Made by a program: the position numbers and the translations under genes. From Dermacentor variabilis (Eukaryota > Arthropoda > Arachnida > Ixodida > Ixodidae), in the NCBI RefSeq assembly GCF_050947875.1, contig NW_027460390.1:1488001-1552000 (forward strand): a stretch of DNA of 64,000 nucleotides, read 5' to 3'. Each line of letters starts with the position of its first letter. The first letter of the stretch is position 1. This document shows positions 1 through 11,515 of the stretch, piece by piece. The notes under the pieces are model-generated. The model was given only the letters and a program-made list of their open reading frames with translations. It did not search any database and was not told where the DNA came from.

Positions 1-565
1 TCCCACTTCAATTGCTGCCTCTGAAGCCAAGCTAGTTACGGTTTCATCATTAGCTCTATGTCATCATCATCTCTCTCTTCTAAGGCTGCATATATGTTTG
101 CAAGTACCAGCCTGACTTTGTCTGCTTGTACACTTACTGCCTCTAGGTTGACCTGTTTCTTCTTGACCAATTTAGCTCTTTGAGGTTCACCTCAATTCAC
201 CTCAAGTTCTTCAAATTGAGGTGAATCCTAGCCCTCACTAACCTATGATCACTGCACTTTACTCTACTTACCACTTCTACATCCTGCACTATGCTGCGAT
301 CAGCAGAAAGTATGAAGTCAAATTCATTTCTTGTTTCACCATTAGGGTTTTTCCAGGTGCACTTTCTGTTGCTACACTTCCTGAAAAAGGTGTTCATTAT
401 TCGAAGCTTATTCGTTTCTGCTTATTCTACCTGCATCTCTCCTCTAGCGTTCCCAGAATCGACGCCGTAGTTGCCAATGGCTTGTTCACCAGCATGCTTT
501 TTCCCCACTTTTGCATTGAAGTCGCAAATTACTACAGTATATTGAGTTATCCAATTAAATAAATA
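1..565 (-). mobile_element. RTE-like LINE A fragment (endonuclease part)
   Basis: On the minus strand this encodes the end of an AP-like endonuclease and the start of the linker to reverse transcriptase, with the conserved S-D-H (read as KCSDHRLV) and a DFNAK motif near the upper end. It is broken by stops and frameshifts. The same piece, less disrupted, is at 31,683-32,215, where the rest of the element continues to 29,560. The 3' part of this copy therefore probably lies just upstream of the window. Confidence 0.8.
195..226. repeat. Small perfect inverted repeat
   Basis: ATTCACCTCAA at 195-205 is followed after 10 bases by its exact reverse complement at 216-226, and a further partial copy of the motif precedes it. 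The corresponding place in copy 2 (about 31,850-31,885) lacks the hairpin, so it looks like a local templated insertion in copy 1. Confidence 0.7.
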
Positions 566-899
566 GAGGTAAATAGAGGTAGCCAATTAAAAAAAATATA
601 TTTCAAAAGGTATGGATAGCCTATGCCTAGAGAATGAACATGTTACTGTATGTTCACCGCGCTTCAAATTGCTTTGCGTGCTTTTTTGCCCATGAAATAA
701 AACCTATAGACCTCAGTGACCCTTTCTGCAGACTCTTTTATCAATGGTGTGTGAAATGCGCGTGAATGTTGTACCTCAGTATTGCTTCTCCTTCCGGTAA
801 GCAATACTAACGACTGATGAAAAAAAACGTTTCTAATAATTTCAACATTTATTAGGGGCGGAAATATTGTCAATTGCATGCAAAGGTCATAAATAGATA
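566..899. other. Non-coding spacer shared by both copies
   Basis: No convincing gene or known repeat is seen between the RTE-like fragment and the mariner start. The sequence matches 32,216-32,551 closely, which ties the two mariner insertions to the same ancestral site. Confidence 0.6.
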
Positions 900-1120
900 C
901 AGGGCGTCCCAATTAACTATCATGCAGCAAGATAAAAAAAGAGCGATGCGTTACTCGAAGGAAACCTAGTGCATATGGTTTCCGGTACAGTGGAGTAGCT
1001 GCCAGTAATTTTTTCGTTACTGAGATTTATATAGATAATCTAACTAATTATCTAACTCGAGACGTACTATCCTAACCATCAAAGTGTCAATAAGGCATTT
1101 GAACGCACAGCAAGGGGACA
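900..1120 (+). repeat. Left long terminal inverted repeat of the mariner-type element
   Basis: Matches the reverse complement of about 3,300-3,514 with scattered differences. Shared landmarks include the tract reading CTAGTGCATATG, the TTACTGAGATTTA region and TATCTAACTCGAGA further in. Only about the first 35 bases survive in copy 2. Confidence 0.8.
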
Positions 1121-1499
1121 TCTAATTGCAGTGCTTTCAGCGACTTCCTAATTGTGTATATTTTTTCCCGACTGATAAACCCCGCTTAATATGGAGAATG
1201 CCACGTGACTGTGCTCCCACTCGGATCATAAAGCCGCGCCCTCGAACAGGCTCCCTCTGAGTCATCCAGAATGAAATAAAGGAAATTAAGGAAATATCAC
1301 GGCCTTATCCGCCGCGCCCCAGCCGAAGAAGCACGTCGCGTTTGCTGTTAGTTGGGAACAAGCTGTGATAGCTGTTGTTTTAGCGTAAATAAAGCGCACG
1401 GATGTCTTTTTTTTTGTCACAAAACATATCACCACACAAGCGAATCGACAACGTCAGTGCAAAGGTTTAAAGATGCGTTTTGTTTCGTCCCATCCGTCA

Positions 1500-2447
1500 A
1501 GTCTTTCTATAATGAGCAGAAGGTAAACATGATCCTTGCCTTGGCATCTGCAAATGGCAACAAGAGGAAGGCCGCAAATATGTATATCAGTCATGGAAGT
1601 GTGGCGGTAGACCAAACACATCGACTATCATCAGAAATTATGAAAAGCTGAGACAAACAGGCAGCTTCAAGAAATAGTGGCGGAGGACTCCATCTCTGAG
1701 TCTTAGCCTACGCACGGATGTTCCAGCAATTATGGCCTCAAACGATAATGCGAGCGTGGGTGACGCGGCCGCCCAGGTACCAATTTCCAAGTCACCAGTT
1801 TGGAGCATTCTAAATGGCGGCCTTTCACTCTTAGCACCTTAGCCAGCAACGATGCTTGGAAGACAGGGACCTCCAGAATCGCCTAGATTTGTTGAATTGG
1901 GTTCTCACAAAAGCCGATTACCCACCGGACTTTTTGAACAACATCATGTGTGCAGATCTAACCAGTTTATGCAGAAACGGCCAGATAAGTTTGCTTAATG
2001 CACACTATTGGAAGGACTCCAATATACACTGGCTAAGGCGCAATCGGCACCAGTACCAGTGGTCCCTCAATGTGTGGTTCGGAATTTACGCCGGTGCTAT
2101 AATCGGTCCCATCTACTTTGATCGCACACTTACTGGGCGGCGTTACGTGAACGAAATCCTTGAAGGAGTGGTGGATGAGTTTCTCAGCGACGTCCCGCTG
2201 TCACGTTTTCCACTTTTATGGAATCGATGGGGCGCCAGCACACAGTAGCAGCCGAGCACGAAACTGTCTGAATGCGACTTTTCATGTGCAGTGGATTGGA
2301 AGGAACGGGCCTGTAAACTGGCCGGCTAGGCCACCCGAGTTCTCTCCGCTCGATATATTTCTTTGGATTTATGTGGAAGATCGCACTTACATGATCGAGG
2401 CGGACGTCAGATTAGTTCAAGGCAAGGATAACGGATGTCAGCCGTAG
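1500..2447 (+). pseudogene. Mariner-type transposase, inactivated
   Basis: Would cut and paste the surrounding element using a DDE/D catalytic domain. The N-terminal part (about 1,500-1,665) has a helix-turn-helix-like stretch (ILALASANGNKRKAA) and runs through a frame change and stop near 1,675. The catalytic region lies at 1,856-2,447 across two frames. The first acidic site survives (MCADLTS), and the last region reads SPLDIFLW. The middle motif, usually QDGAPAH, reads NRWGAPAH, so the second catalytic aspartate is gone. A frame change falls at the GAPAH position (about 2,235). With missing residues, stops and frameshifts it cannot encode an active enzyme. Confidence 0.85.
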
Positions 2448-3299
2448 AATTCCGGGGTCAGTCATCAAGAAAGCCACTGAAGATGTGATAAAACGCACAC
2501 AGTACTCAGACTATACACAGTACTCAGACACAGCACACAGACGTTTTCGAACACGTCTTCTAGGCTGGTGTTCAACGGAGCTTACGAATTCATAGATAAT
2601 AAGCGCGCACTGAAATATGATGGGCTTTTTTTGTCCTTTTTGTGTAGACATCCTGATTGCTAATTCGGCTCATTAAGGAGTAGTATATTTACTTGAACGC
2701 ATCGGTTTTGCCTTCTCTCTACACGTTTGTCGCTTCCCGGTCTGTTTATTTCGCTTTTATTTTTTGACACGAATCTGTTTTTGCAGCACGTATACACTTT
2801 CACGAAAAGTAAAATGGTCACTTTAATTTGGCTTTGGTCTGAAGCAAGTTTCTGGCGCGAAATATAGTTTCGCGCGTACTCTTTCGATGCGGTGCAAGCA
2901 AAGCCGGGTTTTGAATCGTTGCATGCCTATTACATTGCTTTTGGCATTTCGTGCATGGTCAGAGCGGTGCTTCGGCCGCTTCATCAAGGGGCTATTCTTA
3001 TCAATGTGATCAGTGGACCTTGAGAGACGGATAATACGTGTGACGTAGAAGGAATAGCTGGAAAGCCGCGAAACCTGGTGTTGGCGCTCCTTCCGTACCA
3101 TTATCAAGGTGATGCGCTGTCTCTTCGGGTTTGCGGCAGGCAATACAGTTGCTTTCAATCAACTTATTTGAGGGAACTGATTTGTGATGTGGGCGGGAGC
3201 GCACTCACGTAGTATTTTTCATACTTCGTGAGGTTTCTTTGCCAGTCGGAAAAAATTTAACACAATTAGTCCGTCTCTGAAAACAACGCAGTTAGATGT
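2448..3299. other. Mariner interior without recognised gene
   Basis: Lies between the transposase remnant and the right inverted repeat. Short overlapping minus-strand open frames occur at 2,823-3,204 but show no motif I recognise and overlap each other in different frames. Confidence 0.45.
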
Positions 3300-3514
3300 C
3301 ATTTTGAGGTGCCTACACATGCCCCATTGACACTTTGAAAATGAGGACAGTACTTCTCGAGTTAGATAAATATTCCAATTACCGAATTAAATCTCAGTGA
3401 CGAAATAATTGCTGACGGCTACTCCACTGCACTGGAAATATGCACTAGGTTTTCTCCGAGTAACGCAACTGCTCTGTTTTTTAAGTTTTGGTGCATGATA
3501 ATTGGGGAACATTG
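3300..3514 (-). repeat. Right long terminal inverted repeat of the mariner-type element
   Basis: Imperfect reverse complement of 900-1,120, ending GGGGAACATTG next to a TA. The segment 3,348-3,514 is retained in copy 2 at 36,573-36,752. Confidence 0.8.
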
Positions 3515-3615
3515 TATAATTCACTCACTAACCGAATTGAGGCCAAGCCGGATTCAGTTGAAATCAGAAGCAACAGCAGTCATGTGCAGCAGCGCTTGTA
3601 CTCGGACTCACACAA

Positions 3616-3636
3616 CAGAGAGAGAGAGAGAGAGAC
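3616..3636. repeat. (GA)n microsatellite
   Basis: About ten GA units; the copy-2 counterpart at 36,855-36,928 is more than three times longer and runs into a G tract. Confidence 0.95.
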
Positions 3637-3827
3637 AGAGGCTGCAGCTTCGCCGGAAAGGCGAAGCAGTATTACTGACTGCCGAGTATGCGACAATTAC
3701 ACAAAGGAACATTAAGAGGACTCAGGCTGTGAAATTGAACTGTCTCCTACTATGAGGTCTTCTATATCCTCATTTAACGCCGTCACTTCGCTCAATTCTT
3801 CGAGGTCACACGAAGTTTCTTGAAGTG

Positions 3828-3964
<137 letters not shown>

Positions 3965-4615
3965 GCTCGGAAAGCTGGTCAGGCCTCAGCCCCCGCCCCC
4001 CTCCCTCATGCGTAAATGAAAACTCTCCGCCTATGTCGTGTTGTGTCCTTCATTCCTTCATTCTTTGGGAAAATATTGACCTTCTTCTTTTGAAGGAGAA
4101 GGAGTAGTGTGTGAAGAGGCCAGTAAATCCGTTTATGCTGATATCACTATACGAAGCGTTCGTTGATTCCATATACCCGCAATTTGATATAAAATTGGCG
4201 CAATATTTCATTACTAAAATGCGTATAAAGGTTTCTAAGCTTCTTTCTATTTACCTGCTAGTTTTTATAAATATACCTACTTTCTCAGGAGACACCATAT
4301 TCGGTTAGGTGAACATTCTAATGTCCTGGAATCGTGTGCCCTATGAACGCAGTATATCGACGCACGTAGGCTTACTGGTCGTTGTTGTTGCTGCTGATTT
4401 TAATACCTCATACCGACGAGGGGCTGGCAGTTTCGCATTTATTGCTTTGTTATTTTCGACGGGCTGCTGGGAAGGCATGTCTTGGAGCACAGCTGCGGAG
4501 ATTGAATCCGCGCATGGCACATGTGATGCTGATGATCATGATGGTCCCACATAATGACGCATGCCGACAACAGGGGATTGGCCCTAGCGCTGGAGGTTTA
4601 ACAATAAGGAAAAGT

Positions 4616-4689
4616 TGAATGACTGAATGACTGAATGAATGAATGAATGAATGAATGAATGAATGAATGAATGAATGAATGAATGAATG
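4616..4689. repeat. (AATG)n microsatellite at a LINE 3' end
   Basis: Tetranucleotide tract lying exactly where the minus-strand LINE B ends. Several CR1/L2-type LINEs end in short tandem repeats rather than poly(A), so this may be the element's own 3' tail. Confidence 0.85.
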
Positions 4690-6483
4690 TCTATGTAATC
4701 TTGAATACAACTTCAAGAAAGGTGCAGGAGCAAAAGGCGCGCAGCGTCTGACAGGGGCCCTTGTACCCGCAACATACTCGTGTCTTATGCATCATTTAGT
4801 GGCAGTTCATTGGCAGTGAGCATATTACATATTTTCACACATTGTACGGGAGTTTACACAAAAACTTAGAACAACAGAATTTGACAAATTATTGGGTTAC
4901 AGTTGGTTTACCAATGTAGACGGTCAAATAATAAATGTTCCCCTTTTCCCCCTCTTCTCCTTTCCTCTCCCTGTTCACAAAGAGTAAAGTACAGATTGTA
5001 CATGTAAATTTACAATAGTACGCTCAAATGCCGCATAAGACCATCAATGTGTATGTATCCACATAACAAAGAAAAAGCAAAAAGCGATTTATGATATATT
5101 TACGTTGCAAAAATCACTCTCTTAAACACTGTGTTAGTAACAATTCCTTCACATGGTTTTTGAAGGCATTTCTAGTCATACTGAAATCAATGTTATCTTC
5201 TAGCATATTTAGGATTGTTAGTATTTGGTGGCTGGTTGTTGTTTTACCATAATGGGCCCGTGTGTTTAGTGTTCGTTTTCTTTTTAGTCTCATAACGTGA
5301 GAAACTTTATTAATGTTTTCGTGCATATATAGTGCATTGTTATGTATGTACTGTAATAGTTTAAATCATAAACGTCGTCAGCTTTAAGCATTCTGTATTT
5401 AACAGATAAAGGTAATATGCTTAGTTCATAACATGGTACCTCATAGTTTTCATAAATGTGGAATATCTTCTTTTGTGGAATAATTAGTCTGTTCTAGTTA
5501 GTTTTTGTTGTGGTGCCCCATAGAAATATTCCGTACGATAACCTCGAGTAGAACAGTGAAGTGTGTATGTTTTGTTCCAGCTAGATAGGTATTAAGTGTG
5601 GAATTTTATTCAAGCATCCAACAGATCGGGAGAGTTCGGTGGCTAAATTATTGACGTGTACATTCCACGAAAGGTGCTCTCGGAACCAAACACCAAGAAA
5701 CTTTTGCTCCAACCCTGGTTATCTGTTGCCCTTGAAAAGTTAGAACTATATCCTTACTTAGTGGTTTGTTAAGCGCACGAAATATTATGCACTTTGTTGT
5801 CGCTGTGCTAGGCTGCAGCCTATTTTCCCGGAACCATGCCGCGAGGGACGCAAGGTAGGTGTTGCCCCTTCTTACCATATCTGTTAGGTCTGTGGACTTA
5901 AAAAAGAAGTTAGTATCATCGGCATACATAATAGGATATTTAACAGGGATAAGCGGGCTAGTTGGTGGTCGTTATCGGAATGCATCATGTAACCGCACAA
6001 AAACAAGGGACAAAGAAGGAACACACAGAACACACACTGTACTGTGTGTTTCTTCTTTGTCCCTTGTTTTTGTGCTGTTACATGATGCATTCCAATACAT
6101 ACTAGGTTCGGGAGAACTGGGTATAGTTACAATGCCATTAATGTAACCAAGAAATAAAAAAGGTCCTAGTACTGACCCCTGTGGAACTCTTTGTTTTAAC
6201 TTTATCTTTGATGATGTGGTGTCTTTTATTTGCACCATTTGATAGCGGTCACTCGAGTAGTTTTTAAAGAGATCTAGTAGAACTACCTGCAACCCGTATC
6301 CAGACAGTTTGTGCCGTACGATGTCGTACTTTATTGAGTCAAATGCTTTGTTTAAGTCTAGAAATAAATGATGTGTTACCTCTTACTGTCTATGTTTCTA
6401 TGTATGGTATCTTAATACAGCACAACGCTTCTTCAGTTGATCTGTTTCTTGAAATTCATATTGGCTACTAGACAAGATTTTAA
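4690..6483 (-). mobile_element. CR1/L2-like LINE B, 5'-truncated
   Basis: On the minus strand, from high to low coordinates: the YGFQ-type start of reverse transcriptase and a FDS palm motif (about 6,320-6,450), PQGSVLGP (about 6,180), the catalytic MYADD box (about 5,925, interrupted by a palindromic insert), a LGVWL-type region (about 5,640-5,700) and a C-terminal domain ending at 5,114. A 3' UTR of about 400 bp follows, then (AATG)n. Frameshifts and stops are frequent. The endonuclease and ORF1 are missing; the upper end abuts the 3' tail of LINE C. The copy-2 version is at 38,004-39,627 and keeps a longer unbroken RT frame. Confidence 0.8.
5929..6105. mobile_element. Palindromic MITE-like insertion in LINE B
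   Basis: About 170 bp absent from the same place in copy 2 (around 39,240). Its core is an inverted repeat with 52-bp arms at 5,977-6,028 and 6,042-6,093, two mismatches, around a 13-bp loop. A near-duplicate TACATAATA / TACATACTA flanks it, consistent with a target-site duplication. It splits the reverse-transcriptase active-site region, so it is later than the loss of function or caused part of it. Confidence 0.8.
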
Positions 6484-6891
6484 ATCAATCAATCAATGAA
6501 TCAACCAATCAAACAATAATTTTTATTTACCACTTCAGAGAGCGGAGGGCATGGGAAGAAAAAGCTCTAGGGAGCATGACTAGCCTTTTCAGCCTGTTAC
6601 AGTCCAGCAGCAAGCAGTGCTGGTATACACAACCTACGTAGGTAAACATAAGCAAAGAAACAAACATTAAGCTTGTATGCAATTGTCGAAAAAAAGTGAA
6701 AAGCGAAGAAAAACGCATATCAAAGACAATTTTCATGTTTAAGATTCCAGATATGAATTCTACACGAAGAAAGGATGAAGCTCAGACCTGCAACATGAGA
6801 TATCAAAACCATTTCGTGTTAAAGCACTTAATACTGAGGGTAAAGTTATTTTCGACATTTGGGCTCCGTAATTCGTGCGTGGCGTTCTTGT

Positions 6892-7272
6892 TTAAATTTT
6901 TTTCCTGAGCTGTAAAAGACGCACAGAAGCGTATTGGGTTAACTGTGCTATTTTTTTAAGCATCGCGCTATTGTTCTTTACTGCGTATTTGTACCGAAGA
7001 ACTAGGCGTAGGTTATAAATAGTAAAAACCGTTGGAATATCAGCCGTTTGGAAGAGCTTTGCGGAAGGATGATCTCTGGCTAAGTTGTGAATGATGCGCA
7101 AAGCTTTCTTTTGAAGGACGTAGACCTTTTGTAAGGCTGTGTGCGTGGCAGTGCTCCATACGAGTTGACAGTAATTCACTTGTGACACGAGCAAAGATTT
7201 GAAGAGCAGCAGTTTGATATTAGTAGGAAGGACGTGAGTGTTACTGTATAAGAGACCAATAAAACGTGAGGC
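6892..7272 (-). pseudogene. LINE C reverse transcriptase, C-terminal part
   Basis: Open minus-strand frame with the typical thumb-region signature of CR1/L2-type RTs: a leucine-rich KLLLFKSLLVSQVNYC stretch, then VYVLQKKALRII. It is the continuation of the RT at 7,790-8,475, separated by the inverted-repeat insertion. The copy-2 homologue is at 40,010-40,390. Confidence 0.8.
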
Positions 7273-7283
7273 AGCTGAACACA

Positions 7284-7778
7284 TTAGCAGGCAAGAAGTT
7301 TGGGCGTGTTGGTGGGATACATACAGACTGGGATACATAGCGCCAAAAATGACACAGGTACAAGCAGAACACAGGACGAGCGCTAACTGCAATTGATTTT
7401 TTGCAGCTGGTGAGTATTTATATATATATATTCATTAGCGGCATTAAATCAATTGTTTACCCGCCGTGGTTGCTCAGTGGCCATGGTGTTGGGCTGCTGA
7501 GCACGAGGTCGCGGGATCGAATCCCGGCCACGGTGGCCGCATTTCGATGGGGGCGAAATGCGATAACACCCGTGTGCTTAGATTTAGGTGCACGTTAAAG
7601 AACCCCAGGTGGTGAAAATTTGCGGAGTCTTCCACTACGGCGTGCCTCATAATCAGAAAGTGGTTTTGGCACGTAAAACCCCAAATATTATTATTATTAT
7701 CAATTGTTCAAAGTTAGCGCTCGTCCTGTGTTCTGCTTGTCCCTGTGTCATTTTTTGCGCCATGTACCCCAGTCTGTA
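7284..7778. mobile_element. Inverted-repeat (MITE-like) element inserted in LINE C
   Basis: Flanked by an 11-bp direct repeat AGCTGAACACA at 7,273-7,283 and 7,779-7,789, which fits a target-site duplication inside the LINE RT. Arms of about 75 bp (7,324-7,396 and 7,701-7,776) are near-perfect reverse complements, containing ACAAGCAGAACACAGGACGA. The middle holds a short (TA)n and a Ruka SINE. The copy-2 version (40,402-42,729) preserves 97-bp arms and instead carries a Gypsy fragment in its centre. Confidence 0.8.
7458..7698 (+). mobile_element. Ruka SINE
   Basis: tRNA-derived head beginning CCCGCCGTGGTTGCTCAGTG with an A-box-like TTGCTCAGTGG and a B-box-like GGATCGAATCC, followed by the tick-type body and an AT-rich (ATT)n tail. 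Flanked by ATCAATTGTT at 7,448-7,457 and 7,699-7,708. Pol III promoter boxes look intact. It lies in the centre of the inverted-repeat element and is absent at that place in copy 2. Confidence 0.9.
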
Positions 7779-7789
7779 AGCTGAACACA

Positions 7790-10062
7790 CGTGACTGACA
7801 TGCACATTCCACAGCAACTTTTCTATAGACCAAACACCAAGGGTTTTGAATGCCGACACAATTTCCATGTTATTGGAGCTATAAGTCAAAGATTCATTGC
7901 ATAATACATTTTTACTCTTGGGGCGAGAAATGATCGCTTTTGTTTTGGCCGCATTATTTCTAATGCATTTAGTTGCGACCAACGCTCGAGTATGACAAGC
8001 AGATCGCCAGCTTTTCTGATCAATTCGGCAGGATATTTACCACTCAAAAACATATTGGTGTCAACAGCGGGTATAACATTAAACGAGTTAGCATAAATAT
8101 TGATGATGTTGTTAATATATAAATTAAACAACGAAGGTCCCAGTACACTTCCTTGCGGCACTTCTAACACAGCGTTTCTGGTAAGTGCCCATTAGCGTTA
8201 ACGTACTGACGTGGACGTGACGAATAACTCGTGAGTTCAAGAGCACGCCCTCGAATCCCATGGCTTTCATGCTTGGCAAGAAGTATTTTACAGTTTAAGC
8301 TGTCGAAGGCTTTCTTAGAGTCCATATAGCGGGCTAATACTAATCGTTCTTCCTCAAATTTCCGGATAATAATTTCTTTCTGCGCAAGCAGCGCCGTTTC
8401 AGTCGACCTATTTTTTTGTGAAACTATGTTGGAAGGGCGGTAGACCGTTGTGTCGTTCAATAAAATGGGAGACACGAATTAAATTGATTTTTATAGACCA
8501 TGCGAAAAAACAGGCAGTAAAGATAATTACCTATAATTGACAACGCTATCTTTATCACCCTTCTTGAAGACCGGGATGACCCTAGCGATTTACATTTGAA
8601 TAGGGAAAGTGAATGTCGTAAGAGAAAGGTTGAAAACATGGGTAAGCGGAGGTGCAATGAGGTCGTCGACATGTTTAACATGTAATATCTCCAAGTCGTC
8701 TGCATCCAACGAACTGCTATTTTTAAGGCTCCGAAATGATGTGGTAACTTTCTGGTTATCGGCAGGAGAAAGAAAAACGCCGTCGCGGCTATTCCATGAA
8801 AGAAATTGCAACGCTTCTAAATAATCCCCGGATTGGGAATGCCCGAGGAAAGAGTTGTTAAAGGAATATGCCAGTGATCCACCACACGTCTCTGTTCCGT
8901 TGAAAATCATTTTATCAGGTATTTCACTTTTACCTCCAGGATCAAAAAGAATGGATAGTTGCCGCCAGAGAACTCACTGCGACCACTGTTACGCTGGAAT
9001 ATGTAACATAATATTGAATCTTAGCAACTCTGATGTCCTTGTTTAATTTATATCGATCCACCTTGTATCGCGATGGATTTAAAAAGTCTCTAGCTTTGAA
9101 AAAGGCTTTATAAAGCTGGTCTTAAACGCCGATGCGTTGAAGCAAAGAAGGGCTAACCCAGGGCTTCAGAATTTTCCTCCGTCTTGATGTTTTTTTTTTC
9201 ATTGGGAAGTGCTCAGAATATAACGTTTTAAATTTGTTCATAAATGTTTCATATGCAGTATACATCATCCCACGACGCATTTTGTATTGCAGCACGAAAT
9301 GATTCAAAGGCTTTATCGGTGATTGTCTGGTAGTATAGATCACACAGTAATGGACGCTTAGTGGTTTGTTCCAGCGCACACAGATATAGTGCCATGTGAT
9401 CACTCGGGTCACAGCAAACAACGCCTGATTTTGTAAGTGCAACGTTAGTTGAAAATGTGTCAAGAATTGTCGCTGACTGCAGCATAAGACGAGTTAGCAA
9501 ATTATTCACTTTTGAACATGCATTACAAGACACTACGTCAGGAAAGTCAAATCGCAGTGTACTATTGCCCAACATATCGATGGTAAAGTCTCTATTACCG
9601 AAAATAGTGTAATTTTTTTAAGTCACGTACTCAAGAAGACCATTTAAGCAATTTATGAACTCCGATGCAACACCATTTGGAGGACGATAGAAAACAGAAA
9701 CTACTGTGCGGTTGGAAATGAGAAAGAACACTTTGCAACTGGCAGACACAAAAGATAACTAAGAAATGAAATGGCATTCAAGATCAGAACGGACAAGCAC
9801 CAAGACACCACCATCTTGACGTCCACTTGGACGGCTAACAAAGTACGTCTGATATATTGGTAGCGAGAACATTTTTGTCTGCGTACCATGTCTCAGATAT
9901 CATTATCACGTCAAAGGAAAAACCGAAACAATTTACCAGCCCAGTAAAGTCATCGAATTCGTTACACATTGAACGAGAATTGATATGAAAGTATCTAACG
10001 GAACAACAAGATGAGAACAGAGAACAGATGTGTCCTTTTATTTGCTCAGGCTTCATGTAGCC
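7790..10062 (-). pseudogene. LINE C ORF2 (endonuclease and reverse transcriptase), broken
   Basis: Starts near 10,056 (MKPEQIKGHI). The endonuclease N-terminus shows the paired N and E motifs (YFHINSRS and MISETWY, about 9,870-10,000). Reverse-transcriptase motifs follow: a KKAFDSLN palm motif (about 8,290-8,310), PQGSVLGP (about 8,150) and LKTLGVW-type sequence (about 7,840). The YADD box is degenerate, reading VDTNMF. Multiple frame changes (about 8,170, 8,480, 8,590, 9,120, 9,250 and 9,600) rule out a product. Confidence 0.78.
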
Positions 10063-10144
10063 AGCGGACCCCAGAGCACATATTTTTCAGCGAAAATGGG
10101 CAAAATACTTCGGCCACAATAAGCCGCTCACGTATCTGCCTGCT

Positions 10145-11050
10145 CAGTCGCAGGTTCTGCCATCTGGCTTGATGCAGTCATGCAAGCTATATCTGTCATC
10201 GATGCAATGCGCAGAACAGGCGTTGAATCCCCTCGGCGCGCAAGCACTTTTCCGTTGCTGCTCCAAACATACTTCCAGCCAATAACGTTTTTCACAAGAA
10301 ATCGTGGCGCTCAGCAACTGCTTGTTCTTGCGCGTAACGTGTTCGTTTATAAACGTGGGCTTTGAGTGTCCTTCATACTCGAGAGACTGAGTCGTAAGCC
10401 GAGCCTTCCTGGCTTTAGCTATAATAGCGTTTTGTTTGAAACGGCGCGTAAAGAAAGCCAGTAAGGTTCCTTGTTCTAACATTTGATATTTCAACCATGT
10501 GGCAAACATCAATATCCAGGCCATCAACGGTTTCGCCGAATTTGGAGCCAATAACCTCGATAGCAGCGGTTGCATTACAGCCGTCATGCAGACCCTTCAC
10601 CTCAATGTTGTTCAATATCTGGTACTGCTGAAGTTCGTGTATCTTAACTTGCAGTCTCTAGTTTTCGTGCTCAAGCTGTGTGTGTTTTTTTTCCCACAAG
10701 CTTCTTCATATCCAGCTTCAGCTCCTCAATATCTCTCTCAACTATAGACACGCTGTCGCTGGTGTCCCAACACTCTTCTTGAGGGAGCGAATTTCAAGGC
10801 GAAGTTCCTTTCGGAATTCCTCAAACTGCTTCACGATTTCCTTGATTTCTTAGACACAGTTCACAATACACAGCCCACAGGCACCACAACAAGACACTCA
10901 GAAGCTGTGTTCGGAAGCGGTGTTTTAGGGGCAGGCAATAAGCAAAGAGCAGTATTCTCACCTGCAAAATACGCAAGAAACCGGTTTAGTTCCGTCCAAG
11001 GAGCACACCGCTGCTGAACTAACAGGTTGTTCAGGACCTCTTGCACACGT
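10145..11050 (-). pseudogene. LINE C ORF1 (coiled-coil nucleic-acid-binding protein), broken
   Basis: On the minus strand an upper leucine- and glutamate-rich coiled-coil region (about 10,860-10,640) leads into NNIEVKGLHD, then a DIDVCHMV motif and a basic RKARLTTQSL region. This order resembles ORF1 proteins of Jockey/CR1-type LINEs, which bind the element's RNA. Frame changes occur near 10,420, and the upper part (10,861-11,050) is a separate frame. The copy-2 homologue is at 48,245-49,150. Confidence 0.65.
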
Positions 11051-11515
11051 GCGCTACAAAGCACAACTTGACAACGGAGTACCACCCTCAGACCAACGGC
11101 ATCGCAGAGCGTTTAAAAAGAACTATCAGAGATCTGCTTGCTATTTATTTTTCTGCCGACCATCATGACTAGGACGTCGCTCTGCCCATCATGACATTTG
11201 CCTATAATTCCTCCGGACATGACTGTGCGGGTTTTTTCTCCGTTTTATCTCGTGTACGGAAGAGACTCCATGCTGCCATCTGACACGCTCCTTCCCGCCG
11301 CTCTTGACGCGTCGCCAGAATGCGCCCGTGATGCCATCTTCAGAGCTGTAGAAGCTCGTCAGATTGCCTGCCTGCGCCTCCCCGCTTCATAGGAAAAGCA
11401 ACGACGCTTCTATAATGCCCGCCACCACGATATGCCCAATATAACCACGGTGAAATGGTTTTCTTTGGACACCGGCGAATTGGGCTTTGCGAAAAGTTGA
11501 TTTCCGCCTTCATTC
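11051..11515 (+). pseudogene. Ty3/Gypsy integrase fragment, part 1
   Basis: Plus-strand remnant of the integrase catalytic core. The stretch near 11,075-11,120 reads like EYHPQTNGIAER, including the third catalytic glutamate, then ALPIMTFAYNSS (about 11,180-11,210), FYLVYGRD and an EARQIA region. Frame changes and an in-frame stop after HHD break it. It ends near GLCEK (about 11,485), where LINE D begins; the frame resumes after LINE D at about 13,370. Homologue at 49,160-49,618. Confidence 0.82.

Larger units (their letters stand above)
900..3514 (+). mobile_element. Mariner-type (IS630/Tc1/mariner) DNA transposon, degraded
   Basis: A 2,615-bp element flanked by the TA dinucleotides expected of the superfamily (898-899 and 3,515-3,516). 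The left end reads CAGGGCGTCCCAATTA and the right end is its imperfect reverse complement; similarity between the ends continues inward for roughly 200 bp, so the terminal inverted repeats are long. The interior holds a full-length but broken transposase on the plus strand, and about 800 bp with no recognised gene. The same insertion site is occupied in copy 2 (32,552 to about 36,752), but there the interior has been replaced. Insertion therefore preceded the duplication. Confidence 0.85.
6484..11050 (-). mobile_element. CR1/L2-like LINE C, nearly full length
   Basis: A minus-strand, two-ORF non-LTR retrotransposon. From high to low coordinates: a coiled-coil ORF1 region (about 11,050-10,145), endonuclease start (about 10,062), endonuclease and linker (9,800-9,100), reverse transcriptase (8,900-7,790), a 495-bp foreign inverted-repeat insertion (7,284-7,778), then the RT C-terminus (7,272-6,892) and a 3' UTR ending in a (TTGA)n-type tail near 6,484-6,520. 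The 5' end abuts Gypsy integrase sequence. Stops and frameshifts are spread throughout. Copy 2 carries the same element, stretched over 39,628-49,150 by several later insertions. Confidence 0.8.

Noticed and set aside
2823..3204. Two minus-strand frames inside the mariner, considered as a captured gene
   Set aside because: Overlapping frames with no recognisable domain, and the region is missing from copy 2, so no test is possible.
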